Below are positions 32,521 to 43,195 of a stretch of DNA of 64,000 bases, in pieces. Every line of letters starts with the position of its first letter. Position 1 is the first letter of the stretch. Below the pieces are notes generated by a model, which saw nothing but the letters and a program-made list of their open reading frames with translations, did no database searches and was not told where the DNA came from. A program made the position numbers and the translations under genes. The DNA comes from Hyalella azteca. Taxonomy: Eukaryota > Arthropoda > Malacostraca > Amphipoda > Hyalellidae. Location of the stretch: positions 248,001-312,000 of the forward strand of contig NW_025936089.1 of NCBI RefSeq assembly GCF_000764305.2, written 5' to 3'.

Positions 32521-32880
32521 TTGGGAACAAAATCAGAAGTCTTTTCTTATTTTTGTAACGGAGGTTTAAGGAGAGTTCGATTTTTCGTACATATTTTGAA
32601 ATGCAAGTTAGAAGAGGCCTTAATTCATTGTCATATGTTAATTTTATTCCCGCAATTCGGGATTCTATCATCATGCAGATTATCGCTCCCGGGCAACGTA
32701 GGTCCTTCCCACTTTCTGGTTATAAATAACGTATCTCACTATTCTTCTAACGTTCTTACTTATACCTCTTAACATAGTGATTTCGGCGCTGAAGGGTAGG
32801 CCTGATGTGGCCTGTCGCCGATTCTTGATCTTTTCGTGCCTTGTTCACAGAAGATCTAATATCGTGTCATTTGACCGGAT
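32521..32880. other. Unique sequence, no gene recognised
   Basis: Small frames on both strands (plus 32521-32772, minus 32489-32674) overlap each other. Neither carries a motif I can name. It may be part of the same old element as the LINE-like remnant at 32914. Confidence 0.35.
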
Positions 32881-32913
32881 CTTTTCATGACTGACGATAG
32901 TTTGAAGTAGCTA

Positions 32914-33144
32914 CTAGACTTCCACCGGGTTCGATAAGGAGCTAGGCATTTCAAATCTGAACATATATTTTTCCATAGCTTTATCTAGTCTGTTCTTGAA
33001 CGCGTTCATACTTGGAGCGCCAACGTTGGCACTGTACTCTTGCAAAGCTATAAGCAAGTTCTTTTCTTCGCAAAAGTATTCGAAAGTATTCCCTAATCTC
33101 TTCACTTCATTCTTACTGGCATTCACATTGTTCCATTTTGACAC
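32914..33144 (-). pseudogene. Possible remnant of a LINE reverse transcriptase C-terminus
   Basis: The minus-strand frame (76 residues; open without a start for about 20 more codons upstream) contains VGAPSMNAFKNRLDKAMEKY near residues 41-60. Established knowledge: many non-LTR retrotransposon ORF2 proteins end with a 'WN.LP..VV.A.SVN.FKNRLDK' segment, and an upstream SKWNNV here could be the decayed WN part. The order and the FKNRLDK word fit, but the spacing is longer than usual and no RT catalytic motif (YADD) is nearby. It may be coincidence. Confidence 0.3.
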
Positions 33145-33490
33145 GGCGACGGGCGAATAGACTAAGTTGACGTCATTATGAGCTCAACCAATTCCACGGG
33201 TAGAACTTCGACAGTGACAGGTAAAGTTAGAAAAATATATCATGGGCATGGATGCGAAATACCGTTGGCTTAGCAAATTTTGGTATTGTCCGCGCTTTCA
33301 GTTGGTTAAATCGTCGGTATTATTGCAGATTAACTACATCCAAAAAAAGGGTGTTTTTTTTTTTAATTATATGTTTTTTGGGGTGTAGATTACGAATCTG
33401 AAATCCATTTTTGGCGGTCGGCATCGGAAAACCGATTTTTTTCCGACCCAAAAATCGCGCTAAAAATGCCACGCGCTACTGATGAAATGG
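33145..33490. other. Unique sequence, no feature recognised
   Basis: It contains a 12-T run at 33354-33365. No repeat or coding pattern was seen. Confidence 0.4.
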
Positions 33491-33492
33491 GT

Positions 33493-33549
33493 AAAGAAGA
33501 CGAAAATGTTACCCGTTGCACTGCAACGGGTAACATTTTCGTCTTCTTT
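33493..33549. repeat. Perfect 57-bp palindrome (28-bp arms, 1-bp centre)
   Basis: The left arm (33493-33520) begins AAAGAAGACGAAAATGTTAC. The right arm (33522-33549) is its exact reverse complement, ending GTAACATTTTCGTCTTCTTT, with a single C at 33521. No mismatch was seen. The loop is too short for a miRNA hairpin. It could be a fresh inverted duplication or a fold-back chimera from library preparation. Confidence 0.95.
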
Positions 33550-33659
33550 GTCCATAAATCTGGAGATACATTGCCACATCGAGAGATCACAACCTAACGC
33601 CAACTCGCAGGTTGGGTTGGTTCGCCCAGGTTCCTTTTAGATCAAAATGCTATCTAAAA

Positions 33660-33912
33660 ATGCAGCTATATATGCACTGCAGCTGTATAGGCACTGCAGC
33701 TGTATATGCACTGCAGCTGTACATGCACTGCAGCTGTATAGGCATTGCAGCTATATATGCACTGCAGCTGTATAGGCACTGCAGCTGTATATGCACTGCA
33801 GCTGTATATGCACTGCAGCTGTATAGGCACTGCAGCTGTATATGCACTGCAGCTGTATATGCACTGCAGCTGTATAGGCACTGCAGCTGTATAGGCACTG
33901 CAGCTGTACATG
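33660..33912. repeat. 17-bp minisatellite, second block of about 15 copies
   Basis: Same unit and same orientation as the array at 31269-32112, with the same TATATGC/TATAGGC/TACATGC types. The run GGCATTGCAGCTATATATGC, a rare combination, occurs here (33752) and almost identically near the right end of the first block (about 32065). Confidence 0.97.
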
Positions 33913-34169
33913 CAATACAGCTGTATAATAATGGCCTACAGTTATATATCATGCATTTAATTACCGCCAGCAGAAATACATGTATTACACTCAAAATACT
34001 ATCCGTATAAATATATAAATTATTCGTATAAATACTATTAAAAATATGAAAAGCAAAAAATTAAATAAAATATCTTGAGATTCAATATACCGCTTCTCCA
34101 TGACACACTTAACACCGTTCATTTGTGACTCAGTTATGCCAAGATTCCTCGAAGACATGAATCATTTCC
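33913..34169. other. AT-rich unique sequence, no feature recognised
   Basis: No repeats, and stops in all frames. Confidence 0.4.
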
Positions 34170-34325
34170 ACTCACGGAAATGAGTGAGACATTGTCCAAA
34201 TAGCGATGCACATTTTGCCCTGGGTGGGTCAAAAAAAGGAAAAAAAAATTTATCAGCAGTGCTCGCGGTAAGATAGTGTGTCACTAGTCGGACTGCGCGA
34301 TGCGATCCAATCATTTTTCCGAGTG
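34170..34325. mobile_element. MITE family 1 copy (about 156 bp)
   Basis: It starts CACTCACGGAAATGAGTGAG, then ACATTGTCCAAATAGCGATG, CACATTTTGCCCTGGGTGGG. The right half has TGTGTCACTAGTCGGACTGC and ends TTTTTCCGAGTG. A poly-A run (34213-34233) replaces part of the centre. Confidence 0.78.
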
Positions 34326-34417
34326 TTAGCAATTTTTTTTAAGTCTCCCCAAGACGTGCAACCCCCCCCCCAGTATTCCAGCTGCCCCCGCCCCCTTCTT
34401 TTTGCAATCCCCACCTC

Positions 34418-34455
34418 CTGTCTCTTATACACATCTAGATGTGTATAAGAGACAG
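34418..34455. other. Residual Nextera mate-pair junction adaptor (artefact)
   Basis: The second copy of the 38-bp mosaic-end dimer. The left flank is C-rich unique DNA next to a MITE; the right flank (34456-34480) is the CCTGTTAACTGCAAA array otherwise found at 29743-29878. A circle junction from a fragment spanning roughly 29.76-34.42 kb would give exactly this order. Confidence 0.98.
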
Positions 34456-34480
34456 CTGCAAACCTGTTAACTGCAAACCT
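34456..34480. repeat. Misplaced piece of the 15-bp array
   Basis: CTGCAAACCTGTTAACTGCA and the next bases are the 15-bp unit of 29743-29878, brought here through the adaptor read. Confidence 0.9.
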
Positions 34481-35397
34481 NNNNNNNNNNNNNNNNNNNN
34501 NNNNNNNNNNNNNNNNNNNNNNNNNNNNNNNNNNNNNNNNNNNNNNNNNNNNNNNNNNNNNNNNNNNNNNNNNNNNNNNNNNNNNNNNNNNNNNNNNNNN
34601 NNNNNNNNNNNNNNNNNNNNNNNNNNNNNNNNNNNNNNNNNNNNNNNNNNNNNNNNNNNNNNNNNNNNNNNNNNNNNNNNNNNNNNNNNNNNNNNNNNNN
34701 NNNNNNNNNNNNNNNNNNNNNNNNNNNNNNNNNNNNNNNNNNNNNNNNNNNNNNNNNNNNNNNNNNNNNNNNNNNNNNNNNNNNNNNNNNNNNNNNNNNN
34801 NNNNNNNNNNNNNNNNNNNNNNNNNNNNNNNNNNNNNNNNNNNNNNNNNNNNNNNNNNNNNNNNNNNNNNNNNNNNNNNNNNNNNNNNNNNNNNNNNNNN
34901 NNNNNNNNNNNNNNNNNNNNNNNNNNNNNNNNNNNNNNNNNNNNNNNNNNNNNNNNNNNNNNNNNNNNNNNNNNNNNNNNNNNNNNNNNNNNNNNNNNNN
35001 NNNNNNNNNNNNNNNNNNNNNNNNNNNNNNNNNNNNNNNNNNNNNNNNNNNNNNNNNNNNNNNNNNNNNNNNNNNNNNNNNNNNNNNNNNNNNNNNNNNN
35101 NNNNNNNNNNNNNNNNNNNNNNNNNNNNNNNNNNNNNNNNNNNNNNNNNNNNNNNNNNNNNNNNNNNNNNNNNNNNNNNNNNNNNNNNNNNNNNNNNNNN
35201 NNNNNNNNNNNNNNNNNNNNNNNNNNNNNNNNNNNNNNNNNNNNNNNNNNNNNNNNNNNNNNNNNNNNNNNNNNNNNNNNNNNNNNNNNNNNNNNNNNNN
35301 NNNNNNNNNNNNNNNNNNNNNNNNNNNNNNNNNNNNNNNNNNNNNNNNNNNNNNNNNNNNNNNNNNNNNNNNNNNNNNNNNNNNNNNNNNNNNNNNN
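34481..35397. other. Assembly gap of 917 N
   Basis: A continuous N run. Open frames that cross it are meaningless. Confidence 0.99.
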
Positions 35398-35572
35398 GCA
35401 ACCACTGCAACCACTGCAACCACTGCAACCACCGCAACCACTGCAACCACCGCAAACACCGCAACCACCGCAACCACTGCAACCACTGCAACCACTGCAA
35501 CCACCGCAACCACTGCAACCACCGCAAACACCGCAACCACTGCAACCACTGCAACCACTGCAACCATCTTGC
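35398..35572. repeat. 9-bp minisatellite (CTGCAACCA), about 19 copies
   Basis: CTGCAACCA and CCGCAACCA units, with CCGCAAACA twice, begin right after the gap. A 54-bp-scale pattern of the variants appears twice, indicating a block duplication. Its left edge is unknown. Confidence 0.95.
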
Positions 35573-35787
35573 GCAGCTGCAATATTTATTGCCACCACAA
35601 CAAACCATTCTTGTTGTTCACTCATTAAAAAATTTAAAAATCCCCGTGGAAACTAAAATATTGCAAGGAAATTCTTCTTTATTAATCCCATGCCAAGTCA
35701 GGAAGTTAGAAACTCCGAGCCTGGCTCAAAGTAACTTTAAAAAATATTTAAAGAAAATAATTTTGATATCCTCACATCTTCTTAATA
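35573..35787. other. Unique sequence, no feature recognised
   Basis: AT-rich, with a short plus-strand frame (35589-35792) lacking any motif. Confidence 0.4.
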
Positions 35788-35788
35788 C

Positions 35789-36261
35789 ATGACCTACCCT
35801 CGTGCCCCATGACCTACCCTCGTGCCCAATGACCTACCCTCGTGCCCAATGACCTACCCTCGTGCCCCATGACCTACCCTCGTGCCCAATGACCTACCCT
35901 CGTGCCCCATGACCTAACCTCGTGCCCCATGACCTACCCTCGTGCCCCATGACCTACCCTCGTGTCCAATGACCTACTCTCGTGCCCAATGACCTACCCT
36001 CGTGCCCGATGACCTACCCTCGTGCCCAATGACCTACCTTCCTGCCCAATGACCTACCCTCGGGCCCAATGACCTACCCTCGTGCCCAATGCCTACCCTC
36101 GTACCCAATGACCTACCCTTGTGCCCAATGACCTACCCTCGTGCCCAATGACCTACCCTCGTGCAAGAAGGACCTACCCTCGTGCCCAATGACCTACCCT
36201 CGTGCTTAATGACCTACCCTCGTGCCCCATGACCTACCCTCGTGCCCAATGACCTACCCTC
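35789..36261. repeat. 20-bp minisatellite (GACCTACCCTCGTGCCCAAT), about 24 copies
   Basis: The unit changes mainly at position 18-19 (CCCAAT/CCCCAT). One copy lacks a base (near 36090) and one has an insertion (GCAAGAAG near 36165). Confidence 0.98.
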
Positions 36262-36440
36262 GTGCACATCAGCCTCATCACCCTCCTGCATCACATCAGC
36301 CTCATCACCCTCCTGCATCACATCAGCCTCATCACCCTCCTGCATCACATCAGCCTCATCATCCTCCTGCATCACATCAGCCTCATCACCCTCCTTCATC
36401 ACATCAGCCTCATCACCCTCCAGCATCACATCAGCCTCAT
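36262..36440. repeat. 27-bp minisatellite, about 6-7 copies
   Basis: CATCACATCAGCCTCATCAC followed by CCTCCTG. The array starts directly at the end of the 20-bp array with no spacer. Confidence 0.96.
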
Positions 36441-36777
36441 GTCAAAGTCAATTTGCACAGTAATTTACAAATGGGTTATTATGATATAACGCATTGATAA
36501 TTAAACTCTATAATTATCTAATCGAAAAGTTACGCTAGCAACAAAATCAATGCATTTGTCATATAAAAAGCTATTTTGAACTAAAAATACCCGTAAAAAA
36601 AACTGGACGATCTGTCCAGTGAACCAATCAAAACATTTTAGAAACTTTCAGGAATTTTAAATTTCAATAAAATTCAAATTTGAAAAATTTTAATAAGCAA
36701 ATTTAAAAAAGGTTGATTAATTCCTTCCATTAATTTTAATAACTCCTACGCAAAAAAAATTCAAGTCCTACCAAGAC
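36441..36777. other. AT-rich unique sequence, no feature recognised
   Basis: A-rich words with no repeated unit longer than a few bases. Confidence 0.4.
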
Positions 36778-36778
36778 A

Positions 36779-36936
36779 CACTCAGGGGAATGAGTGAGAC
36801 ATTGTCCAAACATTGATACACTTTTTGCCATTTTATGGTTATGCTGATACAATCTGAGCAATTATCAAGGGCGTATCGGCGCTACCTGCACAAACTGAGT
36901 CACAATTAAGACAATTATATGACCCATTTGTGCGGA
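36779..36936. mobile_element. MITE family 1 copy, right end degraded
   Basis: It starts CACTCAGGGGAATGAGTGAG, then ACATTGTCCAAACATTGATA, CACTTTTTGCC, and the internal GGGCGTATCGGCGCTACCTG. The right half is weak, ending near ATGACCCATTTGTGCGG. Confidence 0.72.
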
Positions 36937-37625
36937 TCATGTTAAAACAAAATTTAGAAGCAAAATGCAAAAAAACTCAAGTATAAACAACAGAACAGAA
37001 AACGAGGCAAAAAAAAAAAATAACGAGTAAACGTAGCGTACGAATATCCCGAGTTCTTGATACAATTTTCATCGATGGAAGTCGAGAATTGCAAAAAAAT
37101 GTCGTAAAAGAGACACATGAGAGACGGCTAACGAAGCAACCTGCTAAAGAGAGTGAGGAATAATTGAAGAGCAAAGAGCGTGTGATGATAATGGAAGAAA
37201 CATTAAAATGATTGCAAAGTTGAGACAAAACTTCGCTAATCGCGAAAACTGTTCAGAATGACACGTAAAAACAACGAAGTCTGAATTAATGGGAGTGCAT
37301 GGCAAGGGTGGATAACTGACGTACTATACGCACGCTAGATAAAAGATCGAGGTAATGCAGCAAAACTTGATAAAAGATGGACAGCAAATTACGAAATAAA
37401 TGCCGTTAATTGATTGAAAATTTAACTGGCATAATTAGTTTTAAGAATGTAAAAATATAGAAACCGAGGCGAGTGGATCAGAAATAAAAAGGAACATAAC
37501 AAAACCTTTTTTGCAAAGAATGTTCAAAAGAGGTAGACAAAAACTCTTGCTTCAAATTATAGTTGCGGTTAATCGTAGATGAAATTGAAAAAACAGCTTT
37601 ATAGGTGTAACAACAAGTGATAATG
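36937..37625. other. AT-rich, A-biased unique sequence
   Basis: An 83-residue minus-strand frame (36977-37228) is Ser/Phe/Arg-rich, with no domain. Nothing else was seen. Confidence 0.4.
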
Positions 37626-37629
37626 TTGG

Positions 37630-37755
37630 ATTCGCGTTCATATATTTTCACGGTGAACGCGAAAGGATATGAATGCGAAGTCTGTCAATGTTGAACGCGT
37701 CAACGGTGAACGCGAAAGGATATGAACGCGAAATTTTTCAACGGTGAACGCGAAA
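37630..37755. repeat. Diverged repeat with CGGTGAACGCGAAAGGATAT
   Basis: CGGTGAACGCGAAAGGA occurs three times (37651, 37701, 37741), about 40-50 bp apart, with GAAYGCGAA between copies. Confidence 0.85.
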
Positions 37756-37757
37756 GG

Positions 37758-38350
37758 AAGTTAGGAGTGATGGATTGAAGGGGTTTGGAATGATGGATTG
37801 AAGTGGGGGTTAGGAGTGATGGATTGAAGGGGCTAGGAGTGATGGATAGGAGGAGTTAGGAGTGATGGATTGAAGGGGTTTGGAATGATGGACTGAAGGG
37901 GTTTGGAGTGATGGATTGAAGGGGGGTTTGGAGTGATGGATTGAAGGGGTTAGGAGTGATGAATTGAAGGGGTTTGGAGTGATGGATTGAAGTGGGGGTT
38001 AGGAGTGATGGATTGAAGGGGTTTGGAGTGATGGATTGATGGGGTTTGGAGTGATGGATTGAAGGGGTTAGGAGTGATGGATTGAAGGGGTTAGGAGTGA
38101 TGGATTGAAGGGGTTTGGAGTGATGGATTGAAGTGGGGGTTAGGAGTGATGGATTGGAAGGGGTTTGGAGTGATTGATTGGCGGGCGATTAGGAGTGATG
38201 GATTAGCGGGTGGTTAGGAGTGATGGATTGAATTGGGGGTTAGGAGTGATGGATTGAAGTGGGGGTTATGAGTGATGGATTGGAGGGAAGATTTGGAGTT
38301 TCTGATTGGAGTGAAGTTTTTGAGTGATGGATTTGAGAGGGGTTTGGAGT
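37758..38350. repeat. 23-bp minisatellite, about 25 copies
   Basis: GATTGAAGGGGTTTGGAGTG followed by ATG, with TTAGGAGTG as a common alternative and GAAGTGGGGGTTAGG forms. Units are mixed, and the right end (38160-38350) is more diverged. Confidence 0.96.
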
Positions 38351-39054
38351 GTGTTATATGTAACGGAAGGGGTAAAGGGTATGGGCTGAAGGGTGAATAG
38401 ACTGATAAGTTACGTTAAATTAACGTTGATTTAACGTTATTTCGACGTCATTCTTGGAGGGTAACGTTAACTTAAGTTAACAAGCAATTTTCAGGGAAAT
38501 TATTCTTCATTAAATCAACCGAATGTCCACTTAATAAATTCATTTAATATCGACTTTTTTCTTGATTTATGATCTGCAACGAATTAGTTAATTGACGTAA
38601 CGAGATACAAGCTCGATGGTATTATCTTTATTTGCATACTTTATATCACTATAAATACTATTATATTATATATTGTTATCTATACTGTACCATTTAATAG
38701 TACCACAATACTATTATTTACGATGCTTCAGCGTATGTATGTAGAAATAAGCTCGTTAATTTTATACACTTTTTCTTCTTTCTCCTCGATTACTGAAGTA
38801 AATTAAAAACATTTTTTGTACGGGTCACGATGTAGAAATTTTGTATATCGTTCAAAAAGTGAATGAGATGACAGATAGAAATGAATAACATATCAGTGGC
38901 CTCAAAACACAAAGATACATCAGCGGTAAGATTATGGTGGTCGCGGATGTGTCATGTGGGGGACACATGGAGCGAAGATACATCAACACGCAGAGAAATA
39001 TGGTCGGCAAATCGCAGGACCGGATAGTACACGTGACACTTGGACACTGCATGT
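38351..39054. other. Unique sequence with GTTAAC/AACGTT words at 38405-38485
   Basis: ACGTTAAATTAACGTTGATT and GTAACGTTAACTTAAGTTAA form overlapping dyads. The remainder is AT-rich, with no gene. Confidence 0.45.
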
Positions 39055-39056
39055 GT

Positions 39057-39566
39057 TAACAGCGTGTTACGGGCGTGTCAAGACAGCGAGTTACGGGCGT
39101 GTCAAGACAGCGTGTTACGGGTGTATCAACACAGCGTGTTACGGGCGTGTCAAGACAGCGTGTTACGGGTGTATCAACACAGCGTGTTACGCGTGTATCA
39201 ACACAGCGTGTTACGCGTGTATCAACACAGCATGTTACGCGTGTATCAACACAGCGTGTTACGCGTGTATCAAGACAGCGTGTTACGGGCGTGTCAACAC
39301 AGCGTGTTACGGGCGTGTCAACACAGCGTGTTACGGGCGTGTCAACACAGCGTGTTACGGGCGTGTCAAGACAGCGTGTTACGGACGTGTCAACACAGCG
39401 TGTTACGGGCGTATCAACACAGCGTGTTACGGGCGTATCAACACAGCGTGTTACGGGCGTATCAACACAGCGTGTTACGGGCGTGTCAAGACAGCGTGTT
39501 ACGGGCGTGTCAACACAGCGTGTTACGCGTGTATCAACACAGCGTGTTACGCGTGTATCAACACAG
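39057..39566. repeat. 24-bp minisatellite, about 21 copies
   Basis: GCGTGTTACGGGCGTGTCAA followed by CACA or GACA. TACGCGTGTAT and TACGGGCGTAT unit types occur in blocks of three to five, showing local amplification. All three plus frames are open. Confidence 0.97.
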
Positions 39567-39935
39567 ACTACACCATATACTCACCACCTCTACACCATAT
39601 ACTCACCACCATTACACCATATACTCACCACCACCACCATATACTCACCACCACTACACCATATACTCACCACCACCACCACCATATACTCACCACCACC
39701 ACCATATACTCACCACCACTACACCATATACTCACCACCACTTCACCATTCATTGGTCACCACCATCACCACCGCCACTCGTTCATCACTAACCCTCGCA
39801 AATCACTGCCAGTCAGTCACTCGCTCACCACCACCTCTCATCACCACCACTTCACCACTCGCTTATCACCACCACCACCACATCACCACCACTTCACCAC
39901 TCGCTTATCACCACCACCACTTCACCACATTTGAG
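39567..39935. repeat. CCA-rich repeats (CCATATACTCACCACCACTA)
   Basis: About ten variable-length copies of CATATACTCACCACCAC are followed by CTTATCACCACCACCACYTC copies. The length varies by CAC triplets. Confidence 0.93.
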
Positions 39936-41270
39936 TCGTAACGCTACACTTTTTCACATCCAGAAAATAATGCGAGCGTCAACAAAAGCAACAAAAATTA
40001 TATTCAGTTATTAGGTAACATTAATCATGAATAATAATAATTTAATAATACTAAATGAAAAATTCGGTCATCCAATTCCCAATTGAATATAAAATATCCA
40101 CAATGTTCTGCTAGTGAATAACATTGACCAAATTATAGCACTAGTAAATAGTGAAGCAAATTATAATACAAATAATAGTTTTATTTTAAATAACTGAACT
40201 AAATAAACTTAAATAACTACAGAATCCTGTAAGTGAGTAACTCTGACCCATTTACGGATACAGGAAAATTTCAATTATTATTAGATACACGAAATAAGAC
40301 GCATGTTTATAACGTGATTACTTATCGGACTCGATATCAACTCGTCTATAATTCACCAATAAAAGATTCATCTCAGTTGATAACCAACAACGGCCGAAGA
40401 ATTGAACTTCAAATTAAAAGTCAACAACAGAAGAAAAAAAATAGGAACGCCGTCCGCAGGCCTACGGCCTTCAATAGGCTCATGTCAGGAATCTATCACA
40501 ATTATTTCAATCAATAAGCCAATGTTGTGCGGTTAATGGTGATGTTATAATGAGGTGATGGTGACTGATCACCGCCGGTGCTTCAAAAGCTTATTAATAA
40601 ACACGATGATTTATAGCTGCAAAATATATTATTCTATTGTAGCTTCGATGGATGAGAAATCGTGACAATAGATATTATGAAATGTTTAATATGTTTAATT
40701 GAATCTTCAGAGTTCCTCGCAGATATTAGCTTAACTCGAGCCAATATTGTTATTAAGTTAATAAAAAAGCAATTTTCATCACCCATTCAGTGATAAATTT
40801 ATGGTGATGTTTTTTCGTACATTTCATTATTTATAACAAGTTTCACTCAAGGGGTTCGTCTTGGCAAAATACAGCATTTTTAGATTCATCAATGATTTGA
40901 ATCAATAAAATATAATTTTTGATCATTAAAATTTATTTTGCATTAGAATAAAAAGTATTTATCACTAGAACTTACAATCAATAAAATAAAAAGTTATTAA
41001 TAAAATTGAAATGAAACATAACATCATTTAAATTACATTTTTAGATAAAGAGTAATTAGAATCGTAAGCGTAAACAAATAATAAAATCCAAAACATTATT
41101 TCCGGGAAGGAAAGTCGGAATTTTTCCGGCACTAAAATAAATTTAAACAGAAACCAAAAACATCAATCAAGAAATAAGAACCTCAAGCCAGCTGTGGGTG
41201 GGGGGAGAGAGAGTGCCATAACCCACACATAACCCCTCGCTACCCTTCCCTCTTTCCAACCCCCCGCGAG
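39936..41270. other. Unique sequence, no gene recognised
   Basis: A 94-residue plus-strand frame (40233-40517) is non-repetitive and polar (Gln/Asn/Arg-rich), without a domain I know. It is too short and isolated to call. The remainder is AT-rich. Confidence 0.45.
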
Positions 41271-41274
41271 GGGA

Positions 41275-41335
41275 GAGGATGGAGAGGGGAGTGAGGGGAG
41301 ATGGAGGGGGAGTGAGGGGAGATGGAGGCGTCACT
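41275..41335. repeat. Purine-rich 24-bp duplication (GAGTGAGGGGAGATGGAGG)
   Basis: GGAGTGAGGGGAGATGGAGG occurs twice in tandem, after a diverged copy GAGGGGAGAGGATGGAGAGG. Confidence 0.8.
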
Positions 41336-41590
41336 GTGGATATATCAAGTGATGGAGTGATGGACGCACGGACAGACGTGACGGTTGCACGCCTGCTAGC
41401 CATTGATTTTTGCACTCCTCCCGCCTGCCTGACGTATACCACCCTCACCCTCCCCCCCCCACCCCCTCTATGGCTTGCCCAAGTTATCGTACCCCCACCG
41501 CTGAACGTCTTATGTTTCAGGCAAATCTTGGGTGGTTGAAAAAATGTGCACAACCGCGAAAAGTTGTGTTCAACCGTGCCAAGAAGTTTT
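41336..41590. other. GC-richer sequence with a C-run
   Basis: CCCTCCCCCCCCCACCCCCT at 41448 stands out. Open frames on both strands overlap and show no domain. Confidence 0.4.
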
Positions 41591-41594
41591 TTTA

Positions 41595-41740
41595 AGTCAC
41601 CTCTTTCTCCAAGTCCCCTTTTCCATCAAATCCCCCTCCCAAAGTCCCGGCTCCCCAAGTCCCCCCAACCCAAATTCCCCACTTCTCCCAGTCCACATTT
41701 CTTCCAGTCCCCACTTTCCCCCGAGACCCCCCAAGTGCTA
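41595..41740. repeat. Pyrimidine-rich low-complexity (CAAGTCCCC words)
   Basis: CAAGTCCCCTTTTCC, AAAGTCCCGGCTCCC, CAAGTCCCCCCAACCC and related words recur about every 15-20 bp. Confidence 0.75.
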
Positions 41741-42039
41741 CCAACACTTAACTTTTATATGAAAATGTTCGCACGATGACTAATCATTTAAATAAGTCGC
41801 TTCGTTGCAAAAATCCTCTTTGTTTAATACAAGAAAAAATAAAGCTTCAAGAATATCAATAGAATTTAATGAGACAGGAGGAGTAGCGGCAACTTAGATC
41901 ACGTCGAACAAGGTTTAGTTCTTTAAAAAAAATATGGACGTTACTTTACATCAAACCAGAGTAAAAAAGCAATTTAAGAAATAAATAAAATAAAAAGGAG
42001 GAATAAAAATACAAATATTATCGATCATTATTATTTTCC

Positions 42040-42420
42040 ATTATTAAGCTAATATTCACGAGCATAATCTCTTTCTAATAATAAACCAATATTATCACGC
42101 GTTATCTTCTTATTACCAGTATTCTCGAGAATTAATCTTCTCAATATTGAATTGATATTCTCGAGCATTACCAATTTCAAATTGATATTTATTTTCATTT
42201 TCGAAGCTATTCTCGAGCATCACCATTTTCAAATATTATACTAATATTCTCAAATTTAGAACGAGGCGTGAAGTTGAAGGAACAGAGTTTATAATAATAA
42301 TTGTAAACAAATTAAAGATATTCTCGAGCATTATCAGTTTCAAATTGATATTGATTTTCATTTTTAAAGATATTCTCGTACTTCACCATTTTCAAATATA
42401 ACACTAATATTTGATATTAA
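42040..42420. repeat. Diverged repeat with ATATTCTCGAGCATTACCA
   Basis: ATTCTCGAGCATTA, TTTCAAATTGATATT and variants recur about seven times with irregular spacing. This is an old array. Confidence 0.82.
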
Positions 42421-42589
42421 TATTACTACAATAAATATTATAATATTTGACTACAAAGACGACATTGTTCTCCCAAGACGGCTACGGGTAGCCCAGAAAA
42501 GACCGTCACTGTACACTTGGAGCGACTGTCCGTCAGCTGTTCACCATCAATCACGCTCCCAACTCTTGTCAACAACAGCACACCTATAA

Positions 42590-43195
42590 AAATTCCCCAC
42601 GCCAGACGTACGAGGCTACCACGTCTGTTCATGTTGTCGTACGCGCTAACTCGGGTATTTTTCTCCGTATTGTTTAGTATAAAACGGGCATTTAGTACAC
42701 CGATAAACTCGGGTATTTTTCTCCGTATTGTTTAGTATACGAATGGTGATTGTAGCTTAGATTGTGATGAGGAGGCGTTGAATGGTGTAGCTTGCACCAC
42801 GTCTGTTCATGTTGTCGTACGAGCTAACTCAGGTATTTTTTTCCCTATTGTTTAATACAAAACTTGTCAACGAATGGTGATTGTAGATGATAAGATTGTG
42901 ATGAGAAGGCGTTGAATGGTGTAGCTTGCACCACGTCTGTTCGTGTTGTCGTACGCGCTAACTCGGGTATTTTTCTCCGTAAGGTTTAGTACACGAATGG
43001 TGATTGTAGCTTAGATTGTGATGAGAAGGCGTTGAATGGTGTAGCTTGCACCACGTCTGTTCATGTTGTCGTACGCGCTAACTCGGGTATTTTTTCCGTA
43101 TTGTTTAATACAAAACTTGTCAACGAATGGTGATTGTAGATGATAAGATTGTGATGAGAAGGCGTTGAATGGTGTAGCTTGCATTGTAATGATAG
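42590..43195. repeat. 120-180-bp tandem repeat, about 4 copies
   Basis: ACCACGTCTGTTCATGTTGT starts units at about 42615, 42797, 42931 and 43051. Each continues with CGTACGCGCTAACTCGGGTA, TTTTTCTCCGTATTGTTTAG and GATTGTGATGAGAAGGCGTT, then GAATGGTGTAGCTTGC. Length differs because an inner TTGTCAACGAATGGTGATTG block is present in only some copies. Confidence 0.93.

Noticed and set aside
33493..33549. miRNA precursor
   Set aside because: A one-base loop and perfect pairing over 28 bp do not fit a pre-miRNA hairpin.
34253..35656. Frames of 371-451 codons on both strands
   Set aside because: Most of their length is the N gap, the adaptor and the 9-bp repeat.
39040..39941. Three overlapping plus-strand frames (up to 326 codons)
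   Set aside because: They come from the 24-bp array and CCA-rich repeats.
40233..40517. 94-codon non-repetitive plus-strand frame
   Set aside because: No motif, no neighbouring exon-like pattern and a length expected by chance. Noted only in the region description.
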